From Chloroflexota bacterium (GTDB taxonomy: Bacteria; Chloroflexota; UBA11872; VXOZ01): a stretch of 64,000 nt of DNA. The stretch is taken from assembly GCA_958295775.1 (NCBI GenBank), contig CATQHC010000002.1:510915-574914 (forward strand). The letters run 5' to 3'. Made by a program: the position numbers and the translations under genes. The first letter of the stretch is position 1; every line of letters begins with the position of its first letter. Shown here one piece after another: positions 7,718-15,663 of the stretch. The notes under the pieces are model-generated. The model searched no databases, was not told where the DNA came from, and was given only the letters and a program-made list of their open reading frames with translations.

Positions 7718-8674
7718 ATGAACCTATGCATGGTTGGATACGGTAGCATCGCGGAAGTCCACCGGCAATCGTTTGCGCGCATCCCCGGAGTGGAGATCAC
7801 TGCCGTTGTCGGTCGCCTTTTGGAGCCGACACAGGCGTTCGCGAAGAAGTGCGGCGCCTCACTGGCAACCGTTGACCTCGCGGAAGCGTTGGCAAGAGAC
7901 GACGTCGACGCGGTTGTCATAACCTCTCCCAGCGCAAAGCATGCGGTACAGACGCAGGCTGCGCTCGAGGCCGGTAAACACGTGCTCGTGGAGATACCGC
8001 TGGCCCTGTCGCTCGCGGAGTCTGAGATGCTGACTGCCCTTGCCGCGCAGCAAGGCCGCAGCCTGATGGTTGCCCACACCATGCGTTTTTGGCCGACGCT
8101 GGCCGCGGTCCGGCAGCGCATTGCCGAGGGCGAATTGCACGTTCACAGCGTCTACATCCACTACGGCTTTCTGCGCCGGCAGAATGTGAATTGGCAAGGG
8201 CGGCAACGTTCGTGGACGGACAACCTGCTGTGGCACCATGGCTGCCACGCAGTGGATACGGCGCTTTGGCTCTTGGGTGAGCCCGCGCAGGACGTCGCAG
8301 GGTACATGGGGCCGCCCCACGACGCATTGGGCATACCCTTGGACCTCGCCGTGTCGCTCCGTACACCCCGCGAACAACTGGTTTCGTGCGCGCTTTCATA
8401 CAACATCATGCGATCCATGCTTGAAATCGTGGTAATTGGCGAAGAGACGACCCTGCTGGTTCGCGACGGCAAGCTGGTTGATCCAAGTGACCAGATCTTG
8501 GCCGCCGGAGGGGAGGATGAGGAGGCGAGCGCGGGGCTCTTGCAAAACCTGGAGTTCATCAACGCGCTTCGGCAGGAACGGGAACCCATAGTTTCCGGCG
8601 AGGACGTTCTGCCCACCATGCGCGCGCTGCAGGCAGTCCAGGACATGAATCCTCAAAACCCGCACCAGCAGTAG
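7718..8674 (+). CDS. Gfo/Idh/MocA-family oxidoreductase, LigC-like
   Basis: NAD(P)-dependent dehydrogenase with an N-terminal Rossmann fold (GYGSIAEVH near residue 8) and a C-terminal alpha/beta domain. The usual catalytic EKP triad motif is VEIPLALS here, so the Lys is replaced by Ile. The segment RSWTDNLLWHHGCHAVD keeps the HxxxH-type region. From memory these features resemble 4-carboxy-2-hydroxymuconate-6-semialdehyde dehydrogenase (LigC), which also has EIP, so an aromatic-catabolism-type aldehyde/hemiacetal substrate is possible. The ATG at 7718 has AGGAAAGAG upstream; 318 aa. It stands alone, 126 bases before the next gene. The specific substrate is unproven. Confidence 0.82.
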   Translation: MNLCMVGYGSIAEVHRQSFARIPGVEITAVVGRLLEPTQAFAKKCGASLATVDLAEALARDDVDAVVITSPSAKHAVQTQAALEAGKHVLVEIPLALSLAESEMLTALAAQQGRSLMVAHTMRFWPTLAAVRQRIAEGELHVHSVYIHYGFLRRQNVNWQGRQRSWTDNLLWHHGCHAVDTALWLLGEPAQDVAGYMGPPHDALGIPLDLAVSLRTPREQLVSCALSYNIMRSMLEIVVIGEETTLLVRDGKLVDPSDQILAAGGEDEEASAGLLQNLEFINALRQEREPIVSGEDVLPTMRALQAVQDMNPQNPHQQ

Positions 8675-8800
8675 CCGAGCTTCGCCACCCTCATTCCCAT
8701 TGTTGCCCAGTCGGGATCGTGGTATCGTGCACCCAAAGCAATCACCCGGTAGCAGCATTACCCTATACTCCGTTTGCCCAGTCTCAAGAGGAGGGCGCTT

Positions 8801-11305
8801 ATGGTTCACTCAATACCCCTTGACTTGACGCACGTGCGTAATGCTGCGCGTAAAGACGATGCGTCCTCGTGGGATGGACCGGTGTTGCAGGATCTGGAGA
8901 GTCTGCCTGAGGGTGAGCAAGAGTTCTGGGGAATACCCTTTGCTCTCGGTGGCGCAGGCGCATCCGAGAGTTGGATTCGCCTCGGTAAGGAAGGCATCAC
9001 CGTACCTGTTGGGCGTAGCGGGATTACGCACTTCATCTTTGCGCACTTCTGTGACGCGGAACCGGGCGTGTCAGCGCAGCCCGGCATGAGTGGCATGGTA
9101 CTAAGTCCCGGTGAGCAACTTGCCGCGTACTCGCTCCGCTACGCCGACGGCGAGGAGCAGGCGCAACCGGTCCGGCGGCGCTTTGAAATCAACTCGACCG
9201 TGGCATGGGGTCAAATGGCCTTCGCCGCCCGGCCGCAGAGCGGCATGGGGCCGGCAGACATCAACGGACCATACCCGCGCGGCTCTTGGGGGCACTGGCA
9301 GACGGGCCTCAACATGCAGCGGGCAAGATCAGCATCAAACTTCTGGATTTACGCTTTGCCTAATCCGCATGCTGATCGTGTCGTTGAGTCATTGCATCTT
9401 GCATCGTCAAGCGAAGTCAATGTTGTGGTTGCGGGCATTACGCTCTATACAGGCAAACACCATCCGCTGCGCCACAATCAGCTTGAGAGTTTTCGTATCC
9501 TACTGCCGTCGGAGGCAGAGGGCTCGCCGCCGGAAGACACGCCGGTCAGCGTTGACCTCGGCACCTTGGCGCGCAAGTATGCAGTCCCGGCGTTCGACCC
9601 GGAGACATGGCTTGACGACGAGGCGCCCGGCTTGGGCGAGAGAGTCAGCAGTGACACCGAGAAGTCACTGATCGTGGACGTGACTGCCAGCCCGGATGCG
9701 ACGCTGAAGGTGGACGGCCATGCCGTGCCGATGGAATCTCTCTATGACACAGGCGAGAGCAAGAGCGGTGATGGCAGCGTGCGGGTGGAAGTGCTTACGC
9801 CGGAGCGAACGTGGCTGCACGTGCGGCTGGAAGACGCAGCCAGCGGCACGACAACCGCGGCGCGTGTTCACTTTCGTTCACCTGACGGCAGGTATTTTCC
9901 GCCTTACGGCCACCGTCATGAAGTAAACGACAACTGGTTTGAAGACTATGCCGGCGATTTGAAATTGGGAGCGACCCAGTACGCGTACGTGGACGGCGCC
10001 TTTCAAATCGAATTGCCTGTGGGGGACGTATTCGTCGAGATATTCAAGGGCTTCGAATACCAGCCCTTGCGCCAGCGCCTCAACATCGCTGCCGGACAGC
10101 GGGAACTTACCCTCAAACTGGCGCGCCCGCTCAATTGGCGTGAGCATGGGTGGGTCACGGCCGATACCCACGTGCACTTCATTTCTCCGCAGACCGCTTG
10201 GCTCGAGGGCCAGGCTGAGGGCGTCAACCTGATAAACCTGCTCGCCTCCCAATGGGGCGATCTTTACACCAACGTTGCCGACATTACCGGTGAAGTTTCC
10301 GGCGTAAGCAGGGACGACACCGTGGTGTACGTGGGCACCGAGAACCGCCAACACCTGATGGGTCACATTAGCCTGCTGGGCGTAAAAGGCGAACCGGTGT
10401 ACCCGATGACTACGGGCGGGCCGGGTGAGAGCTACATCGGCGATCCGGTGCTCAGCAGTATGAGCGAATGGGCAGACCGGGCACGGGAGCGAGACGGTCT
10501 TGTCGTGATACCGCACTTCCCAAATCCTTACACTGAAGCAGTGGCGGAGATCGTGCTCGGCAAGGTGGACGCGGTCGAGCTCAAGTACTTTACGCCTTCC
10601 ATCGACGGATTTGGCCTGCATGAATGGTACCGCTTTCTCAATAACGGCTATCGGGTGGCAGCAGTGGGCGGCACGGACAAGATGAGCGCCGGTATTCCGG
10701 TCGGCGGCGTGCGCACCTACGCACTGCTGCAGGACGAATTCTCTTTCGGCACCTGGGCCCAGGCCGTGCGCGATGGGCGTACGTTCACAACCAGCGGACC
10801 GCTGCTGGAAGTACGTGTCGAAGGAAAACGACCCGGCGATGAACTCAAGCTGCCCGCCGGCGGCGGCACGTTAACGGTGGAGGCTTGGGCGGAGTCGGTG
10901 CTGCCATTCCACGAGTTGCAGATTGTGTGTAACGGCGCCGTTGTCGCCACGCAAACCGTGCCTGAAGGCGGCAAGGCTTGCCGCATTAGTCAGGAAGTTA
11001 AACTCGATGGGAGTGGCTGGATCGCGGCGCGCTGCGTGAGCTCTTTGGAAGTGCAGCACTACTGGATAGTAAACGTGGCGGCGCACACATCGCCGGTCTA
11101 CGTCGTAGCCGACAACCAAGAACTCTTCAATCCCAGTGACGCAACGTATATGATGACCATTCTGGATGGCGGGCTTACGTGGCTTGACACCCTGGCAACG
11201 CGCGCGGATGCAGAGCGCCACGGCCAAGTGCGCCAGGTTTTTCAACATGCAAAGGCACACCTCCAAGGACGCTTGCACGACCACGGTCACGAGCATGGAG
11301 GCTAA
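8801..11305 (+). CDS. CehA/McbA-family PHP-type metallohydrolase, 834 aa
   Basis: Large protein with a beta-rich N-terminal half (about residues 1-440) and a C-terminal PHP-like metal-dependent hydrolase domain. The latter starts at WVTADTHVHF (HxH metal-binding motif) and continues through GHISLLGVKG, VVIPHFPNP and DAVELKYF to a TSGPLLEV-type end region. It matches the CehA/McbA domain layout, whose founding members hydrolyse carbamate insecticides, but the family is broad. The C-terminus is His/Gly rich (HDHGHEHGG). The start at 8801 follows AGGAGGG. Its stop lies 11 bases inside the archease gene, implying co-expression with the archease-RtcB RNA ligase module. No signal peptide is seen, so a cytoplasmic location is inferred. 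Confidence 0.78.
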   Translation: MVHSIPLDLTHVRNAARKDDASSWDGPVLQDLESLPEGEQEFWGIPFALGGAGASESWIRLGKEGITVPVGRSGITHFIFAHFCDAEPGVSAQPGMSGMVLSPGEQLAAYSLRYADGEEQAQPVRRRFEINSTVAWGQMAFAARPQSGMGPADINGPYPRGSWGHWQTGLNMQRARSASNFWIYALPNPHADRVVESLHLASSSEVNVVVAGITLYTGKHHPLRHNQLESFRILLPSEAEGSPPEDTPVSVDLGTLARKYAVPAFDPETWLDDEAPGLGERVSSDTEKSLIVDVTASPDATLKVDGHAVPMESLYDTGESKSGDGSVRVEVLTPERTWLHVRLEDAASGTTTAARVHFRSPDGRYFPPYGHRHEVNDNWFEDYAGDLKLGATQYAYVDGAFQIELPVGDVFVEIFKGFEYQPLRQRLNIAAGQRELTLKLARPLNWREHGWVTADTHVHFISPQTAWLEGQAEGVNLINLLASQWGDLYTNVADITGEVSGVSRDDTVVYVGTENRQHLMGHISLLGVKGEPVYPMTTGGPGESYIGDPVLSSMSEWADRARERDGLVVIPHFPNPYTEAVAEIVLGKVDAVELKYFTPSIDGFGLHEWYRFLNNGYRVAAVGGTDKMSAGIPVGGVRTYALLQDEFSFGTWAQAVRDGRTFTTSGPLLEVRVEGKRPGDELKLPAGGGTLTVEAWAESVLPFHELQIVCNGAVVATQTVPEGGKACRISQEVKLDGSGWIAARCVSSLEVQHYWIVNVAAHTSPVYVVADNQELFNPSDATYMMTILDGGLTWLDTLATRADAERHGQVRQVFQHAKAHLQGRLHDHGHEHGG

Positions 11306-11753
11306 GAACAGCACGTTGGCGGGGAGCACGTCGGGTTACGCCTTCTTGGAACATACGGCCGATGTGGGCGTAACCGCGTGGGGTCCCGATCCCAGCGCCG
11401 CCTTTGCGGCTGCTGCCCGTGGCATGTTTGCGATCATGCTTGGCGGCGAGCCGAGTGACCGGACCGGGCCGGCAACTGAGTACACAGTTGAGGTCACAGG
11501 CGACTCATGGCCCGATCTGCTGGTGAATTGGCTCGCAGAGCTCCTCTTCCTCATGAGCGTGGAAGATGTGGTGGCGCAAGCGTATGAATTCGCTGCCTGC
11601 GCGCCGCCCAGTTGTTCCGCCAAAGTTACCGGAATTCTGCTTGAAAACTCTGATGTGTCCGGTATTGGTGAGATTAAGGCAGTGACGTACCATCAGCTCA
11701 TGGTAGAGATAAAACCAAGCCACACGCACGTGCAGGTGATCTTTGACATCTGA
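11295..11753 (+). CDS. Archease, RtcB activator
   Basis: Small (152 aa) archease-fold protein that speeds multiple-turnover guanylylation of the RNA ligase RtcB. Family hallmarks are FLEHTADVGVTAWG at the N-terminus (the conserved Asp of HTADxG), the segment LLVNWLAELLFL, and a C-terminal KAVTYHQLMVE plus final Asp-Ile. The ATG at 11295 overlaps the end of the CehA gene by 11 bases, and rtcB starts 13 bases after its stop. This is the expected functional pair. The fusion of the operon to a PHP-type hydrolase is unusual. Confidence 0.92.
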   Translation: MEAKNSTLAGSTSGYAFLEHTADVGVTAWGPDPSAAFAAAARGMFAIMLGGEPSDRTGPATEYTVEVTGDSWPDLLVNWLAELLFLMSVEDVVAQAYEFAACAPPSCSAKVTGILLENSDVSGIGEIKAVTYHQLMVEIKPSHTHVQVIFDI

Positions 11754-11766
11754 TAGGTGGTCCTGA

Positions 11767-13239
11767 GTGGGAAAGAACGCGCCACAGAACTGGCGGTCCG
11801 TGCTCAAACAGCGGGATGCCGTCCGTTGGGAGTTGCCCGCCAGCTACATGCCCGGCATGCGGGTGCCGGGCATGATCTATGCCGATGAGGCCATGATCGA
11901 TGCCATGGCAGGCGACATGGCAATCCAGCAAGTAGCGAACATGGCCACACTGCCCGGGATAGTGGGGCATGCCCTTGCCATGCCAGACATCCACTGGGGT
12001 TATGGCTTTCCTATCGGCGGCGTGGCCGCGATGCGCGTAGACGACGGTGTCGTTTCACCGGGAGGTGTGGGGTTTGACATAAATTGCGGGGTGCGCCTCT
12101 TGCGCACCAACCTGCACGAACGCGCCGTCAAGGGCAGTCTGCCGGAGATCGTAAACCAGCTATTCCGCGACGTACCCACGGGACTAGGACGACGTGGCAA
12201 AAGACGTGGCCGGCCCACGAACGTGGAGGGAGCGCTTGCCGAGGGCGCGGCATGGGCCGTCGAAAACGGTCACGGACGGCCTGAGGATATCACCGCCATC
12301 GAAGCCGGCGGCTGTCTGCCCAACGCCGATCCTGCGGAGGTGAGCGATCGGGCGCGCCAGCGGGGAGCGCCCCAGCTCGGTACGTTGGGGTCGGGCAATC
12401 ACTTTCTTGAAGTGCAAGCGGTGGAAACCATTGCGGACGAGAAAGCCGCCCACGCCTTTGGCATCACCGAGCCCGGTCAGATAATGCTCTCCATTCACAC
12501 CGGCTCCCGGGGTTTGGGACACCAAGTGTGCCAGGAATTTCTCGGAACTATGCAGCGTGCGCTGGCGCATTACGGGATTTCTTTGCCCGATAAGCAACTG
12601 GCCTGCGCTCCCATCAAGTCGCCGGAAGGTCAAGCCTACCTTGGCGCCATGGCTGCGGCCGCCAACTTTGCCTTTGCCAACCGCCAGGCAATTACAGAGC
12701 GCATTCGACGTGCGTTTCAACACGTCCTCGGTCCACCGGAGTCTGCAATTGAGATCGGGGTCGTGTACGACGTTGCCCACAATATCGCCAAGTTGGAACG
12801 GCATCGGGTGAATGGGAAGGAAATGGACCTTTGCGTCCACCGCAAAGGCGCGACGCGCGCCCTGCCCGCCGGCGATCCGGAAGTACCCGCCAAATACCGC
12901 GCCGTCGGCCAGCCGGTCCTCATTCCCGGCGACATGGGGCGATACTCCTATATTCTGGTTGGAGAAGCGCAGGCTCGGCGTGAGACATTCGCCTCCACGT
13001 GCCACGGCGCGGGGCGGGTGCTGAGTAGAGGCGCGGCGAAACGCAAACTCGCCGGCGTGGATATCGCCAAGCTACTGCGAGGCAAGGGCATCGTCGTCCG
13101 CGCCAACAGCAAAGCCGGTCTGGCGGAAGAGGCAAGCGAAGCCTATAAAGATGTGCGCGACGTGGTGGACGTTGTCGAGCGTTCCGGCATTGCCCGGGTG
13201 GTGGCGCGGGTGCGGCCACTGGGCGTGATAAAGGGCTAA
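11767..13239 (+). CDS. rtcB: RNA-splicing ligase RtcB
   Basis: GTP- and Mn2+-dependent ligase that joins 2',3'-cyclic phosphate (via 3'-phosphate) and 5'-hydroxyl RNA ends, used for tRNA splicing or RNA repair. Family motifs are all present: GGVAAMRVDDGVVSPGGVGFDINCGVR with the metal-ligand Asp and Cys, GSGNHFLEVQ, HTGSRGLGHQ, and the guanylylated His in HRKGATRA. The 490-aa length is normal. Translation starts at GTG 11767 with AGGTGG upstream. It is flanked by archease upstream and a PurM-like gene 4 bases downstream, so all are very likely one transcript. Confidence 0.96.
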   Translation: MGKNAPQNWRSVLKQRDAVRWELPASYMPGMRVPGMIYADEAMIDAMAGDMAIQQVANMATLPGIVGHALAMPDIHWGYGFPIGGVAAMRVDDGVVSPGGVGFDINCGVRLLRTNLHERAVKGSLPEIVNQLFRDVPTGLGRRGKRRGRPTNVEGALAEGAAWAVENGHGRPEDITAIEAGGCLPNADPAEVSDRARQRGAPQLGTLGSGNHFLEVQAVETIADEKAAHAFGITEPGQIMLSIHTGSRGLGHQVCQEFLGTMQRALAHYGISLPDKQLACAPIKSPEGQAYLGAMAAAANFAFANRQAITERIRRAFQHVLGPPESAIEIGVVYDVAHNIAKLERHRVNGKEMDLCVHRKGATRALPAGDPEVPAKYRAVGQPVLIPGDMGRYSYILVGEAQARRETFASTCHGAGRVLSRGAAKRKLAGVDIAKLLRGKGIVVRANSKAGLAEEASEAYKDVRDVVDVVERSGIARVVARVRPLGVIKG

Positions 13240-13243
13240 CCCC

Positions 13244-14257
13244 ATGCTCCAAGGAAAACTGCCGGCAGGTCTGCTGAAGCAATTGCTTGACCAAATCCCG
13301 ATTGATGACCCGGACGTTATCGTAGGGCCGCGCTTGGGTGAAGATGCCGCAGTGTTGGACATTGGCGACCGGTATCTCATCGCGAAGAGCGATCCGATCA
13401 CCTTTACGGCGCATCGCATTGGCTGGTATGCCCTACAGATCAACGCCAACGACGTAGCAACCATGGGAGCGCGGCCGCGCTGGTTTCTGGGTACCCTCCT
13501 GCTGCCGCCCGCGTGCACGGAAGAGACCGTAACGGAGATATTTCAAGACCTCAATGCTGCCTGCCAATCCCTGGGCGTAACGCTGATTGGCGGGCACACC
13601 GAGGTGACAGACGGCGTGGAACGGCCCATACTTGCGGGCACGTTGTTGGGAGAGGTCGCGAAGGACCGGCTGGTCGCGAACTCGAATGCCCGGCCTGGAG
13701 ATGTCGTCATCCTTACGAAGGGCGTCGCCATTGAAGGCACCGCCATTCTGGCGCAGGACGCTCGCGACCAATTGGCGGCGCAGGGCGTAACGCCGGCTGC
13801 CATCGCCCGCGCACAGACTTTTCTCGACGATCCCGGCATCAGCGTGGCGCCCGCCGCAGAGGCCTTGTGCCGCGCCGTTCATCCACGCGCGCTGCATGAC
13901 CCTACTGAAGGCGGACTGGCTACGGCACTGCTTGAGTTGGCGGCCGGCGCGTCCTGCGGTCTTTCCATTGATCTTGAAACTGTGCCGCTCCTACCGGAAA
14001 CTGTTGAAATCTGTGAAGCTTTGGAGCTTGACCCACTCGGTTTGCTGGCGTCCGGAGCATTGCTCGCAGTCGTCGCTCCAGAAGACGTTGTTGCCGCAAT
14101 GAAGGCGCTGCGGGACGACGGCATCGAGGCTGCTGCAATCGGCCGTCTAACCCCAGAGGATCAAGGCGTACGTATGCACTTGCACGGCGCCTGGCACGAC
14201 GTCCCTGTGTTTCCGCGGGATGAATTGGCCCGCTTCTTTGAGGAAGGCCTGGATTAG
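13244..14257 (+). CDS. AIR synthase-related (PurM/HypE/ThiL superfamily) protein
   Basis: ATP-binding protein of the PurM superfamily, in which ATP phosphorylates an oxygen or selenium of the substrate. The N-terminal domain has GPRLGEDAAVLD, the Mg/ATP-binding Asp region seen in HypE and ThiL, then NANDVATMGARPRWF and GGHTEVTDGV. The C-terminal domain contains DPTEGGLATAL, the glycine-rich motif of this superfamily. At 337 aa it is complete. It differs from purM proper and is best called HypE-like; no hydrogenase genes are nearby. It starts 4 bases after rtcB, so it belongs to the RNA repair operon; a role there is inferred only from position. Confidence 0.82.
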   Translation: MLQGKLPAGLLKQLLDQIPIDDPDVIVGPRLGEDAAVLDIGDRYLIAKSDPITFTAHRIGWYALQINANDVATMGARPRWFLGTLLLPPACTEETVTEIFQDLNAACQSLGVTLIGGHTEVTDGVERPILAGTLLGEVAKDRLVANSNARPGDVVILTKGVAIEGTAILAQDARDQLAAQGVTPAAIARAQTFLDDPGISVAPAAEALCRAVHPRALHDPTEGGLATALLELAAGASCGLSIDLETVPLLPETVEICEALELDPLGLLASGALLAVVAPEDVVAAMKALRDDGIEAAAIGRLTPEDQGVRMHLHGAWHDVPVFPRDELARFFEEGLD

Positions 14258-14498
14258 GGTGCGTAGCGTGCTTGCCTTACTGGGAGAGGTCAAGCACTTG
14301 GGCATGCACCATAGGCGCGATGTTCAAGGTGCGCAGATCTACCAGGGATTCTATACTTGAAACAGAGGTTCCAGTGGGCTGCCGCAAACCGCAGGCAGTT
14401 TACTGGAGAAGCAAAACTAACCGGCTGCACAGCGGCGGGTGAGCACGACCATGAGAGTGTTACGCAAGTAGGGTAGAGATAGAAGAGGGAGTTTCGGA

Positions 14499-15560
14499 AT
14501 GTCCAAGACAATCGACCTGCGCAGCGACACCGTAAGTATGCCAACCGCCGAAATGCGAGAAGCGATGGCAAATGCGGAGGTTGGCGATGACTGTTACAGG
14601 GAAGACCCTTCGGTTAATCGTTTGGAAGCGATGGCTGCGGAGATTACCGGCAAAGAGGCGGCCCTGCTCGTCACGAGCGGCACCCAGGGCAACCTTGTTT
14701 CGCTGCTCACCCATTGCCGCAATGGCGACGAGTTTATTGTCGCCGAGGACTCCCACATAGTTACCACAGAAGCCGGCGATTTTGCTGCCGTCGCAGGCAC
14801 GTCGCCGCAGGTTGCGCCGTCCGACCGCGGCATTCTCACCGCTGAGAGCATCCGCAGCGTACTACGCCGCCCTTACGATGCATTTCCTCCAACACGCCTG
14901 ATCGCTTTGGAAAACACGAACAACCGTGGCGGCGGCGCGGTGTATCCACTCTCAACACTCGCCGGCATACGGGATCTGGCCGACGAGCTAGGCATAACGG
15001 TGCACATGGATGGCGCGCGTGTCTTCAATGCAGCGGCGGCCTTGCAGGTACCTGTCTCCGAGGTTGTGCAGTACGTGGATTCCGTAACTTTCTGCCTTTC
15101 CAAAGCGTTGAGCGCGCCGGTGGGATCGATCATTTGTGCCAGCAAAGAGTTTATCGAGACAGCGCGGCGCTTCCGGCGCATGCTCGGCGGCGGCTTGCGC
15201 CAGTCGGGCGTCTTTGCGTCGGCGGGAATAGTTGCGCTAGAGACAATTCCACAGAGACTCCCTCAAGACCATGCCAATGCGCGCCGCCTTGCCGAAGGTC
15301 TCGGCTCGATTACGGGTATTTCCGCCGATCCGGTAGAGACCAACATGGTCTACATCGACATCGATCCAGCCGTAGGTACAGCGCCGCAGCTCGTCGACGA
15401 GTTGGCGGCGCGCGGCGTGAAGTGCGGGGCGGTGTATTCCGATCGCATTCGCCTGGTGACCTACCACCAGATCACGGCGGAAGATATCGAAGCGACCATC
15501 GCGGTTGCAGGTGAAGCGGTCATGGCACTGACAAGCGTGCCGGCGGGCGCGCAAGCCTGA
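14499..15560 (+). CDS. ltaE: Low-specificity L-threonine aldolase
   Basis: PLP-dependent fold-type I enzyme cleaving L-threonine or L-allo-threonine to glycine and acetaldehyde. Visible hallmarks are DLRSDTVSMPT at the N-terminus, GDDCYREDPSVNRLE, the cofactor region TSGTQGN, HMDGARVFNAA with the PLP-binding Asp, and the Schiff-base Lys in FCLSKALSAPVGS. RMLGGGLRQSG also fits the family. The length of 353 aa is normal. The start follows a GGGAG-type sequence (agagggagtttcggaATG). It is separated from the upstream operon by about 240 bases. Confidence 0.93.
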   Translation: MSKTIDLRSDTVSMPTAEMREAMANAEVGDDCYREDPSVNRLEAMAAEITGKEAALLVTSGTQGNLVSLLTHCRNGDEFIVAEDSHIVTTEAGDFAAVAGTSPQVAPSDRGILTAESIRSVLRRPYDAFPPTRLIALENTNNRGGGAVYPLSTLAGIRDLADELGITVHMDGARVFNAAAALQVPVSEVVQYVDSVTFCLSKALSAPVGSIICASKEFIETARRFRRMLGGGLRQSGVFASAGIVALETIPQRLPQDHANARRLAEGLGSITGISADPVETNMVYIDIDPAVGTAPQLVDELAARGVKCGAVYSDRIRLVTYHQITAEDIEATIAVAGEAVMALTSVPAGAQA

Positions 15561-15663
15561 TGTAGCCGGTGCCCAATCTGGAATGATCGGTTTTTAAGAG
15601 TTAGATCGGGCCATTTCGAAGGTGCGCTGGTTGACTGTACCCAGCGGACAGCGAAAGACTCGC

